Source: UBA668 sp041178405
GTDB taxonomy: Bacteria > Actinomycetota > Acidimicrobiia > Acidimicrobiales > Ilumatobacteraceae
Length of the DNA: 43,214 bases
Direction of reading: 5' to 3'
Assembly: GCA_041178405.1 (NCBI GenBank)
Contig: JBEGVK010000245.1
Location: 1 to 43,214 of the forward strand
The position numbers and the translations under genes were made by a program. Below, one piece after another: positions 32,798-40,403 of the stretch. Numbering within the stretch: the first letter of the stretch is position 1; every line of letters begins with the position of its first letter. The notes below the pieces were generated by a model, which ran no database searches, was not told the DNA's origin, and worked only from the letters and a program-made list of their open reading frames with translations.

Positions 32798-33301
32798 TCA
32801 GCCCTTCTTCACGAGGGGACGGCCGTACGAGCTGGTGGCCAGCTCGGTGCTCGGCTTCTCGGTGCCGCGCTTTTGCCACATCGCCCACAGGTAGATGATC
32901 AGGCCGAAGTAGTAGGCGTGGATGACGATCACCGCAATGTCGCGGATCGCCTCGTACGACATGGTGAACGGGAACGGGCCTCCCAGCGCCTTCGGCTTCA
33001 GGATGTCGAATGGGCCATAGATGATGTACGTCTTGTTCCAGCCGAGTTCTTTGTCGGCGAAGTCGACGTACTGGTGCGGCACCACACCGAAGGCGATGAA
33101 CATGGCGAGGAACGCGTACGTCGAGGCGAGCATCGCCTCACCCCACGACGCCGGCCGATCCTTGGGGCGGCGCTTGGAATACGGAATGACGGCGAGGCCC
33201 ATCGCGGTCGACAGGACGAACGAAAAGAGGAAGGCCTGGTTCCAGATGGGGAACTCCCGTGGGTCCCACCAGTCGTATGCGATGAGCATCCTCTGCTGCA
33301 C
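32798..33301 (-). CDS. Uncharacterised membrane protein, first gene of the bc-nuo operon
   Basis: I do not recognise a named family. 167 residues from GTG 33301 (GAGGGAAG just upstream); ATG 33289 is an alternative. Three hydrophobic segments (about 22-40, 58-75, 120-142), with a tryptophan- and aromatic-rich N terminus (YDWWDPREFP) and a basic C-terminal tail. No heme or iron-sulfur motif; a few His and Tyr residues lie within the membrane region. As the first gene of an operon for a b6f-like complex it may be a small structural or assembly subunit. Confidence 0.75.
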   Translation of the reverse strand: MQQRMLIAYDWWDPREFPIWNQAFLFSFVLSTAMGLAVIPYSKRRPKDRPASWGEAMLASTYAFLAMFIAFGVVPHQYVDFADKELGWNKTYIIYGPFDILKPKALGGPFPFTMSYEAIRDIAVIVIHAYYFGLIIYLWAMWQKRGTEKPSTELATSSYGRPLVKKG

Positions 33302-33542
33302 CTTCCCTCGTGAACTGCTGCACGAACTGTAGTCACCGCGATGGTGCCTGCGGCCAGTTCACTGCCAGAGAACACCTGCCGTTGACCCGGAGCGGGCACT
33401 TGGAGAAGGTCTAGCACCCGCGCTCTGCCGTCGACGGGTGTTCGTGAACTCGTGCAAGGTGACGATCGGCACGACCGTTACCGACAGAGGACCCGCTCGG
33501 GATTTCCCGCTCGGGCGCTGCGCCCGTCTATCGTGGTTCCCT
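33302..33542. promoter_or_regulatory. Divergent control region between the bc-nuo operon and the cytochrome c gene
   Basis: Largest non-coding gap (241 bases). It holds GTGAACTG at 33310-33317 and its reverse complement CAGTTCAC at 33355-33362, another GAACTG at 33324-33329 and GTGAACT at 33444-33450. Near the plus-strand start there is a hairpin CGGGCG-CTG-CGCCCG (33512-33526) and a TATCGT box at 33529-33534, which is -14 to -9 from the GTG at 33543. These could be operators and promoters; none is proven. Confidence 0.35.
33327..33332 (-). promoter_or_regulatory. Candidate -10 box of the 21-gene bc-nuo operon
   Basis: TACAGT on the minus strand, about 26-31 bases before the GTG at 33301. 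It would give a leader of roughly 19 bases that includes the ribosome binding site. No clear -35 is seen. GAACTG-type elements flank it (see finding). Confidence 0.3.
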
Positions 33543-34328
33543 GTGACCGAGATCCCCGAGCACCTGCTGAAGCGCAGTCAGGCCGCGAAGTCGAAGGCAA
33601 CGGGCGCACCTGCGCCAGCCGACTCGGCTCCGGCTGCGAGCACCCCCGCCGTCGCTGCGCCGTCAGCACCGGCTGCTGCCCGCGCCGCCGTACCCGCACC
33701 TGCACCCGAACCCGTCGCCGACATTCCTGTGGTGGTTGCGTACAAGCAGCGCAAGAAGATTCCGTCATGGGCGATGCTGACGCTCAGCATCCTGCCGGTG
33801 TGGGCGTTCATGTACCTGCGCGCTGTCACGCCCGCGGAAGTCGAGGCAGTCGGTCCGCTGGCCGCTGGCGCCGAGGTCTACAACTCGTGCTCGTCGTGCC
33901 ATGGCGGCGGCGGCGAGGGTGGTGTCGGCTACGCATTCACCAATGGCGAGATCATGAAGACGTTCCCGCACATCGAAGACCAGCTGCGCTTCGTGTACTT
34001 CGGGTCGCAGATGTACCAGGACGCCGGTGTCGAGATCTACGGCAACCCCGACCGCGAGGGCGGACCACACCTCACCAAGGCCCGTGGCGTGATGCCTGCG
34101 CAGATGGGCGCGCTCACTGACGTCGACATCCTGAACGTGGTCTGCCACGAGCGCTACACGCTCGGCGGTATGGAGGAAGGCGACGAGTTCGCAACGTGGT
34201 GCAGCGAGGACAGCGAGATTCACACCGCGCTCGAGTCGGGAAGCAGCACGCTGGCCAACTTGCACGAGGCCTTCCCCGAGATCATGCCCATCGGCAACAC
34301 CCCGGTCCCCGGCTCGCCAGCCAGCTGA
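33543..34328 (+). CDS. Membrane-anchored monoheme cytochrome c
   Basis: 261 residues from GTG 33543. Starts with TEIPEHLLKRSQAA (2-15), then an Ala/Pro-rich linker of about 40 residues, one hydrophobic segment (about 75-92), and an outside domain with the heme site CSSCH at 116-120 inside a Gly-rich stretch. Possible Met ligands lie in the second half (GVMPAQMGAL). The N terminus would be cytoplasmic and the heme outside. It is divergent from the bc operon, so it is a candidate electron acceptor for that complex, carrying electrons to an oxidase that is not in the window. Cys pair CHE and WCSED near the end are not heme motifs. Confidence 0.87.
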   Translation: MTEIPEHLLKRSQAAKSKATGAPAPADSAPAASTPAVAAPSAPAAARAAVPAPAPEPVADIPVVVAYKQRKKIPSWAMLTLSILPVWAFMYLRAVTPAEVEAVGPLAAGAEVYNSCSSCHGGGGEGGVGYAFTNGEIMKTFPHIEDQLRFVYFGSQMYQDAGVEIYGNPDREGGPHLTKARGVMPAQMGALTDVDILNVVCHERYTLGGMEEGDEFATWCSEDSEIHTALESGSSTLANLHEAFPEIMPIGNTPVPGSPAS

Positions 34329-34420
34329 CCGTCCGGCGGGCCGGCGTTCCGCCACCCGTCACAGCGGCAAATCGAGGCGCGGTTGCGCGTCGCGCAGCGG
34401 TGGACGACACACTCTGTGAC

Positions 34421-35677
34421 GTGAGCGACACCGACGCCCTGCACACCGACGTTCTCGTCGTCGGCGGCGGACCCGCTGGCTCCGCAGCCGGTTACTGGCT
34501 CGCCTCAGCCGGACATTCGGTGACCATCATCGAGAAGAAGGAATTTCCGCGTGAGAAGACATGCGGAGACGGCTTGACCCCTCGCGCAGTGCACCAGCTC
34601 TCGGAGATGGGGCTCGCCGAGGAACTCTCGACGTATCACCGATACTCCGGACTTCGGGCAACTGGCATGGGCCGCGCCCTCGAACTCGAGTGGCCGTCAC
34701 ACCCCGTCTATCCGCAGCACGGATATGTAGTGCGACGTCGCGACCTCGACCACATGGTGGCCCGCAACGCCGAACGTGCCGGCGCGGTGCTGCTGCAGCA
34801 CCACGAGGCACTCGATCCGATCGTCGAGCGCGGCTTCGTGCGCGGCGCAATGGTGCGCAACGGCGACGGGGTGCCCCGCGAGATGCGCGCCAAGTACGTG
34901 ATCGTCGCCGATGGCGCCAACAGCAGGTTCGGACGTGCGCTCGGCACCTCTCGCACCAAGGAGTGGCCGTACGGCACGGCCATCCGCACCTACTGGTCGA
35001 CGCCACGCCACGCAGAGCCCTGGATCGAGTCGGCACTCGACGTGCAGGACCGCAACGGCAACCCGATGCCCGGCTACGGGTGGATCTTCCCCGTGGGCGA
35101 CGGCACCGTGAACATCGGGGTCGGCCTTCTCAGCACCTTCCGCGATTTCAAGAGCGTCAACACCACTCACCTGCTCGACGCCTATGCGCACATGGTCGCC
35201 GACCGCTGGGAGATCGATCCGGGAAATCCCGAGTGCAAGGCCACCGCTGGTCGGATTCCGATGGGAGGCGCGGTGGGGCCGAAGACTGGTCCCAACTACC
35301 TCGTCGTCGGTGACGCCGCCGGCAGCGTGAATCCGTTCAACGGCGAGGGAATCGACTACGCCTACGAAACGGCTCGCATGGCGGCGCAGGTGATCGGAGA
35401 GGCGCTCGCCTCACGCGACGGCGCCGGCCTCCACGAATACCAGGCGATGCTCGACAGGGAGTTCGGCGAGTACTTCAAGGTAGCCCGACTGTTCGCCCGC
35501 ATCATCGGCCGTCCGCTGCTGATGCGTGAGCTCACCCGCGTGGGCATGCACAGTCGCACGTTGATGGAGTGGGTGCTGCGCATCATGGCCAACCTGCTGC
35601 GCCCCGACGAGATCGGTCCGGCCGAGGCTGCCTACAAGGCGGCGTCGCGCATCGTCCGGCTCGCCCCCAACGCCTGA
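34421..35677 (+). CDS. Geranylgeranyl reductase family FAD protein (MenJ-like)
   Basis: FAD-dependent reductase of isoprenoid chains, 418 residues from GTG 34421 (an upstream GTG at 34400 is possible). Motifs: FAD-binding DVLVVGGGPAGSAAGYWLA near the N terminus, family signature TCGDGLTPRAV, and the second FAD motif VVGDAAGSVNPFNGEGIDY. MenJ of mycobacteria saturates one double bond in the menaquinone side chain and its gene lies beside a polyprenyl synthase (grcC1), as here, where the polyprenyl synthase is convergent at 35711-36697. A role on polar lipid isoprenoids is the alternative. Confidence 0.85.
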   Translation: MSDTDALHTDVLVVGGGPAGSAAGYWLASAGHSVTIIEKKEFPREKTCGDGLTPRAVHQLSEMGLAEELSTYHRYSGLRATGMGRALELEWPSHPVYPQHGYVVRRRDLDHMVARNAERAGAVLLQHHEALDPIVERGFVRGAMVRNGDGVPREMRAKYVIVADGANSRFGRALGTSRTKEWPYGTAIRTYWSTPRHAEPWIESALDVQDRNGNPMPGYGWIFPVGDGTVNIGVGLLSTFRDFKSVNTTHLLDAYAHMVADRWEIDPGNPECKATAGRIPMGGAVGPKTGPNYLVVGDAAGSVNPFNGEGIDYAYETARMAAQVIGEALASRDGAGLHEYQAMLDREFGEYFKVARLFARIIGRPLLMRELTRVGMHSRTLMEWVLRIMANLLRPDEIGPAEAAYKAASRIVRLAPNA

Positions 35678-35710
35678 GTGACGCTCGCCGTGTGCTCGGG
35701 TGCGCGGTTC

Positions 35711-36697
35711 TCAGAGCGCCGACAACAGCGATGCGGGCGCTGCGCGCAGCACCTCGGCGGCCGCCGACTGCGGCAGTAGGTCGCACGCCGCCTCTGCACG
35801 CTGCACCCACTCGCGGGCAGCGCCCACTGCGGCATCGATGCCGCCGTTCGAGCGCACGATCGACAGCGCCTTGTCGCGCTCAGCGAGGTCGAGCGGCTTG
35901 CCGAGCAGGCTGAGCAGTTCGACGGCTGCAACGCCACCCGCTTGCAGCGTGCGCAGCACAGGCAGCGTGTAGACACCTTCCACCATGTCATGCCCGGCCG
36001 GCTTGCCGAGCTGCTCGTCGGTGGACATCAGGTCGAGCAGGTCGTCGACGATCTGGAACAGCATGCCGAACGACTCGCCGTAGTCGGTGAGCGCATCGAC
36101 GACGGGACGAGGCTGCTCGGCGACGAGGCCGCCGATGCGCGCTGCGGTGGCGAACAGTGACGCGGTCTTGCCGCTGATCGACGAGAGATAACTCGACTCA
36201 GGACGGGCCGCGTTGTACGTGTGGCGAAGTTCCTCGATCTGCCCCTCGCACAGCCGGCCGATGGTGCGCGCGAGCAGTCCCGCCACCTCGGTGCCGAGTG
36301 ATGCCGCAATCTCGGAGGCACGGGCCAGCAGGAAGTCGCCGGCGAGGATCGCCTGCAGGTTGCCCCACTTGGCATTCACCGTGTCGACACCACGTCGCGT
36401 GGCCGCCTCGTCCATGACGTCGTCGTGATAGAGGGATCCGGTCTGCACCAGTTCGCAGGCGATGCCGCCCTGCACCGATCGCTCGTAGAGGTCACCGTCG
36501 TCATCGGCACCGCCCGGCAATGCGGCCGCCACCACTGTCAACAGGGGCCGGAGTCGCTTTCCGCCGGCGACGATGAGGTGCGAGGCGATGTCGTCGAGAT
36601 ACGGGTCGGGCGTGCGAACCGACTCGCGCAGCGCTGCCTCGATCCGCGCGAGATGGTCGCCGTGGCCGGGCAACGCAAAGAGGGGCACCGGCGACAC
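35711..36697 (-). CDS. Trans-isoprenyl (polyprenyl) diphosphate synthase
   Basis: Makes long-chain all-trans prenyl diphosphate, probably for the menaquinone side chain. 328 residues from GTG 36697. Two Asp-rich motifs: HDDVMDEA (DD at 92-93) and QIVDDLLDLM (DD at 218-219), plus GGKRLRP for substrate binding. Residues just before the first motif (GSLY) are small, which in this family allows long products. Convergent with the MenJ-like gene (33-base gap) and divergent from clpC. Confidence 0.9.
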   Translation of the reverse strand: MSPVPLFALPGHGDHLARIEAALRESVRTPDPYLDDIASHLIVAGGKRLRPLLTVVAAALPGGADDDGDLYERSVQGGIACELVQTGSLYHDDVMDEAATRRGVDTVNAKWGNLQAILAGDFLLARASEIAASLGTEVAGLLARTIGRLCEGQIEELRHTYNAARPESSYLSSISGKTASLFATAARIGGLVAEQPRPVVDALTDYGESFGMLFQIVDDLLDLMSTDEQLGKPAGHDMVEGVYTLPVLRTLQAGGVAAVELLSLLGKPLDLAERDKALSIVRSNGGIDAAVGAAREWVQRAEAACDLLPQSAAAEVLRAAPASLLSAL

Positions 36698-36703
36698 ACC
36701 GCA

Positions 36704-36709
36704 AGGCTA
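36704..36709 (-). promoter_or_regulatory. Candidate -10 box of the polyprenyl synthase gene (leaderless)
   Basis: TAGCCT on the minus strand at exactly -12 to -7 from the GTG start at 36697, so transcription would begin at the start codon. No Shine-Dalgarno sequence precedes the GTG. Confidence 0.5.
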
Positions 36710-36815
36710 CGCAGTCCGCCGCAGAGTGGCTAATGCTGCGGCCGACTCCTGGTGCGTCCACCCGCCCGCCACTGACGTCGCGGACGGGTTCCGCCACCGG
36801 GTGCACCCTCGCCGA

Positions 36816-36848
36816 GGGGCCGGATGGCATGTCACGTCGGGGCCGGAT
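36816..36848. repeat. Ten-base direct repeat upstream of clpC
   Basis: GGGGCCGGAT occurs at 36816-36825 and again at 36839-36848, 23 bases apart start to start (about two helical turns), in the 214-base divergent gap between the polyprenyl synthase and clpC. It is a candidate binding site for a regulator of either gene. It does not look like the known ClgR or HspR sites. Confidence 0.45.
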
Positions 36849-36899
36849 CAGTGCGTCCGGAGGTCATGCGCACGACACGCCCGCTTCGCCGGCCGCCGG

Positions 36900-36905
36900 T
36901 ACACT
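36900..36905 (+). promoter_or_regulatory. Candidate -10 box of clpC (leaderless)
   Basis: TACACT at exactly -12 to -7 from the clpC ATG at 36912. This is the distance expected when transcription begins at the A of the start codon. No Shine-Dalgarno sequence is present between the box and the ATG. Confidence 0.5.
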
Positions 36906-36911
36906 CCCCTC

Positions 36912-39479
36912 ATGTTTGAACGCTTCACCGATCGGGCCCGCCGAGTCGTGGTGCTGGCGCAGGAGGAAGCCCGCCTCCTCAACCACAGCTACATCGGCAC
37001 CGAGCACATCCTCCTCGGCCTGATCCACGAGGGCGAGGGCGTCGCCGCGAAGGCGATGGAGTCGCTGGGCATCAGCCTCGAAGCCGTGCGCAGCCAGGTG
37101 GAGGAGATCATCGGCCAGGGCGGATCGTCGCCATCGGGCCACATCCCGTTCACGCCGCGCGCAAAGAAGGTGCTCGAACTGTCGCTGCGTGAGGCGCTGC
37201 AGTTGGGGCACAACTACATCGGCACCGAGCACATCCTGCTCGGTCTCATCCGCGAGGGTGAGGGCGTCGCCGCACAGGTGCTCGTCAAGCTCGGCGCCGA
37301 TCTCAGCCGGGTGCGCCAGCAGGTCATCCAGTTGCTGTCCGGCTACCAGGGTGGTCAGGGCAAGGGTGGCGAGGCGCCGGCCGCAGGCAGCGGATCGGCC
37401 GCTGGCGGCAAGGGCGACGAGCAGGGCGACAAGGGCAGCAGCCAGATCCTCGACCAGTTCGGCCGCAACCTCACGCAGCTGGCTCGCGAGAAGAAGCTCG
37501 ACCCCGTCATCGGCCGGTCGCGAGAACTCGAGCGCGTGATGCAGATCCTCAGCCGGCGCACCAAGAACAATCCGGTGCTCATCGGCGAGCCCGGCGTCGG
37601 CAAGACGGCCATCGTCGAGGGCCTCGCCCAGAAGATCGTCAGCAACGACATCCCCGACACGCTCCGCAACAAGCAGCTCTACACGCTCGACCTCGGAGCA
37701 CTCGTCGCCGGCTCGCGCTACCGCGGTGATTTCGAGGAGCGACTGAAGAAGGTCCTCAAGGAGATCAAGACCCGCGGCGACATCGTGCTCTTCATCGACG
37801 AGATCCACACACTCGTCGGTGCCGGCGCGGCCGAGGGCGCCATCGATGCCGCCAGCATCCTGAAGCCGATGCTCGCCCGCGGCGAACTGCAGACCATCGG
37901 CGCCACGACGCTCGACGAGTACCGCAAGCATCTCGAGAAGGACGCCGCCCTCGAGCGCCGGTTCCAGCCGGTGAAGGTCGATGAGCCCACCCTCGCCCAC
38001 ACCATCGAGATCCTGCGAGGCGTGCGCGACAAGTACGAGGCCCACCACCGGGTCACGATCACCGATCAGGCGATCGTCGCAGCGGCCAATCTCGCCGATC
38101 GCTACATCAGCGATCGCCACCTCCCCGACAAGGCCATTGACCTCATCGACGAGGCCGGCAGCCGCCTGCGCATCAAGCGCATGGCCACGCCACCCGACCT
38201 GAAGGACATCGAGCGCAAGCTCGGCGAAGTTCAGGAAGCAAAGAAGGCTGCCGTCGAAGAGCAGCGCTTCGAAGAGGCTGGCCGCCTGCGCGACCAGGAG
38301 AAGTCGCTGCTCGAGGAGAAGGCCGCCAAGGAGGCCGAGGTTAAGGCCAGCGGCGTCGATCTGTTCGACGAGGTCGACGAAGAGGCCATCGCCGAGGTGC
38401 TCAGTATCTGGACCGGCATCCCCGTGTACAAGCTCACCGAGGAGGAGACCCAGAAGCTCCTCAACATGGAAGGCGAGCTCCACAAGCGCATCATCGGCCA
38501 GGAGAACGCGATCAAGGCCGTGAGCCAGAGCGTCCGCCGCACCCGCGCCGGCCTCAAGGATCCAAAGCGCCCGAGCGGTTCGTTCATCTTCCTCGGGCCC
38601 ACCGGCGTCGGAAAGACCGAACTCGCCAAGACGCTCGCCGAGTTCCTCTTCGGCGACGAGAACTCGCTCATCGCGCTCGACATGTCCGAGTACATGGAGA
38701 AGCACACCGTGAGCCGTCTCGTCGGCTCGCCCCCCGGCTATGTCGGCTACGAAGAGGGCGGCCAGCTCACCGAGGCCGTGCGGCGCAAGCCGTTCAGCGT
38801 CGTGCTGTTCGACGAGATCGAGAAGGCGCACCCCGACGTGTTCAACACGCTGCTGCAGATCCTCGAGGAGGGCCGTCTCACCGACAGCCAGGGCCGCACG
38901 GTCGACTTCCGCAACACCGTGCTCATCATGACCTCGAACCTCGGCACCCAGGACCTGCGCAAGGCCAATGTCGGCTTCACCACGGCCGACGCAGCGATGT
39001 CGTACGAGCGGATGAAGGACAAGGTGACGGATGCGCTGAAGGGCCACTTCCGCCCCGAGTTCCTCAACCGCATCGACGAGATCATCGTCTTCCACGAGCT
39101 TGCCCCGGACGAAGTGATGCAGATGGTCGACCTGATGACCAAGCGCCTCACCTCGCAGCTCGAGGGCCAGGGCCTCGGCATCGAACTGACGCAGAGTGCC
39201 AAGGAACTGCTGGCACGCAAGGGCTACGACCCGCAGCTCGGTGCGCGTCCGCTGCGTCGTGCCATCCAGCGGATGATCGAAGACGTGCTCTCCGAGAAGA
39301 TCCTCTACAAGGAGTTCCACGCCGGCGAGATCATTGTCGTGGACACCGAGGACGATCCCGAGCGACCCGGCGACCAGCGCCTGAGCTTCCGCGGCGTCGA
39401 GGGCTTCCAGCCCCCGTCGACCGTCGAGCTCGCAGCGAGCGGTGTCGAGGGCACCGAGCCCCCGAACCACTCCGACTGA
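36912..39479 (+). CDS. clpC: ATP-dependent Clp protease ATPase subunit ClpC
   Basis: Hsp100 unfoldase that feeds proteins to ClpP, 855 residues, normal length. Domains in order: two Clp N repeats (about 1-145), a Gly-rich linker (145-178), first AAA+ with Walker A GEPGVGKT at 225-232, a UVR-type coiled-coil region (EEQRFEEAGRLRDQEK), and second AAA+ with GPTGVGKT near 561. KANVGFTTAD carries the VGF loop that docks on ClpP. The C-terminal 40 residues are acidic and proline-containing, probably disordered. No adaptor gene is adjacent. Its codon use produces a long false frame on the other strand. Confidence 0.97.
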   Translation: MFERFTDRARRVVVLAQEEARLLNHSYIGTEHILLGLIHEGEGVAAKAMESLGISLEAVRSQVEEIIGQGGSSPSGHIPFTPRAKKVLELSLREALQLGHNYIGTEHILLGLIREGEGVAAQVLVKLGADLSRVRQQVIQLLSGYQGGQGKGGEAPAAGSGSAAGGKGDEQGDKGSSQILDQFGRNLTQLAREKKLDPVIGRSRELERVMQILSRRTKNNPVLIGEPGVGKTAIVEGLAQKIVSNDIPDTLRNKQLYTLDLGALVAGSRYRGDFEERLKKVLKEIKTRGDIVLFIDEIHTLVGAGAAEGAIDAASILKPMLARGELQTIGATTLDEYRKHLEKDAALERRFQPVKVDEPTLAHTIEILRGVRDKYEAHHRVTITDQAIVAAANLADRYISDRHLPDKAIDLIDEAGSRLRIKRMATPPDLKDIERKLGEVQEAKKAAVEEQRFEEAGRLRDQEKSLLEEKAAKEAEVKASGVDLFDEVDEEAIAEVLSIWTGIPVYKLTEEETQKLLNMEGELHKRIIGQENAIKAVSQSVRRTRAGLKDPKRPSGSFIFLGPTGVGKTELAKTLAEFLFGDENSLIALDMSEYMEKHTVSRLVGSPPGYVGYEEGGQLTEAVRRKPFSVVLFDEIEKAHPDVFNTLLQILEEGRLTDSQGRTVDFRNTVLIMTSNLGTQDLRKANVGFTTADAAMSYERMKDKVTDALKGHFRPEFLNRIDEIIVFHELAPDEVMQMVDLMTKRLTSQLEGQGLGIELTQSAKELLARKGYDPQLGARPLRRAIQRMIEDVLSEKILYKEFHAGEIIVVDTEDDPERPGDQRLSFRGVEGFQPPSTVELAASGVEGTEPPNHSD

Positions 39480-39495
39480 CTCGGTGCTGATGACA

Positions 39496-39533
39496 CTGAC
39501 GGTGCCGCACCCGTGACCCGGGGGCCCCGTCAG
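39496..39533 (+). terminator. Candidate transcription terminator after clpC
   Basis: Inverted repeat of 11 bases with one mismatch: CTGACGGTGCC (39496-39506) pairs with GGCCCCGTCAG (39523-39533) across a 16-base loop, starting 17 bases after the clpC stop. There is no U tract, as is common in actinobacteria. It covers the GTG at 39513 that could have started the next gene, which supports the later ATG 39546. Confidence 0.5.
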
Positions 39534-39545
39534 CGACGCGTTGCC

Positions 39546-40403
39546 ATGCGCCGTCTCGCCGCTCTTGCTGCTGGCGCCTGCGCGGTGCTGTCGATGTCGG
39601 CCTGCCGAGTCGACTCGGTGCTCACGGTGCGCATCGAGCGCGACGGGTCGGGAACCGTCGTGCTCGAAGCAGTCGCCGATGCTGCAGTGGTGCAGGCAGC
39701 TCCGGGCCTTGCCGAGGATCTGCGTCTCGACGACGCCGTCGCCGCCGGATGGACGGCCGAGGGCCCCGCGCCCACCGACGACGGCGGCCTGAGAATCGTC
39801 CTCACACGGACGTTCGCCACCATCGACGAGGCCACCGTGCTGGTCCAGTCGGTGAGCGGCCCTGACGGACCACTGCGCGACGTCTCACTCGTGCGCACCG
39901 GCGGCATCGGCCCCGATGGCCTGCCCGACGGATCCGACGCCACAGTCGAGCTGCGCGGCGCCCTCGGCATCGAGGGCGGCCTCGATGCCTTTGCCGACGA
40001 GGCCCTGCTGGCGGCAGTGGGTGCTACGCCCTACGCCAACGAGCTGGCAGCGGCCAACGTCGAACCCTCCGAGGCGGTCTCGTTCCGACTCGACATCGAT
40101 GCTCGGGGCGAGGTCGTGGCAGGGGCCGAGAATGCCGAGAACGCCGACGGCATCGTGCGCTGGACGACTCCGCTCGATGGCTCGACCAGCGACCTCGCCA
40201 CCACCTTCCGCTTCAACGGATCAAGCGGCTCAGGATGGTCGACCGTTTCGTCGCTGGCGCTCGCCGGGCTCGTGGCGTGGTGCATCGCCGCCGTCGCACT
40301 CATTGCCGTGGTGTCCAGGGCTCGGAAGCGACGACTGCGCGCAGCCGCTCTCCGCCGCCAGCAGCGGCCGGCCCGGTCGTCGCGACAGGGCGAGCGCACT
40401 TAG
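39546..40403 (+). CDS. LppM-like lipoprotein with C-terminal membrane anchor
   Basis: 285 residues from ATG 39546. N-terminal signal: basic start (MRRL), hydrophobic core, and a lipobox-like MSAC with the Cys at 20. After it comes a beta-rich domain starting CRVDSVLTVRIERDGSGTV, which resembles the LppM / DUF3153 domain of mycobacteria. A hydrophobic segment near 236-257 is followed by a very basic tail (RARKRRLRAAALRR), so the C terminus is cytoplasmic. Function is not known; mycobacterial LppM is linked to the cell envelope. The 3' end overlaps the convergent hydrolase gene by four bases. Confidence 0.75.
   Translation: MRRLAALAAGACAVLSMSACRVDSVLTVRIERDGSGTVVLEAVADAAVVQAAPGLAEDLRLDDAVAAGWTAEGPAPTDDGGLRIVLTRTFATIDEATVLVQSVSGPDGPLRDVSLVRTGGIGPDGLPDGSDATVELRGALGIEGGLDAFADEALLAAVGATPYANELAAANVEPSEAVSFRLDIDARGEVVAGAENAENADGIVRWTTPLDGSTSDLATTFRFNGSSGSGWSTVSSLALAGLVAWCIAAVALIAVVSRARKRRLRAAALRRQQRPARSSRQGERT

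Noticed and set aside
36864..39470. Open frame of 868 codons on the minus strand, opposite clpC
   Set aside because: It is antisense to a clearly real ClpC over its full length, is rich in Leu, Ala, Val, Glu and Asp without any domain pattern, and arises from GC-rich codon use.
39513..39545. Earlier GTG start for the LppM-like lipoprotein
   Set aside because: The GTG lies in the loop of a stem-loop after clpC, has no ribosome binding site, and would add a polar stretch before the signal peptide; ATG 39546 is better.
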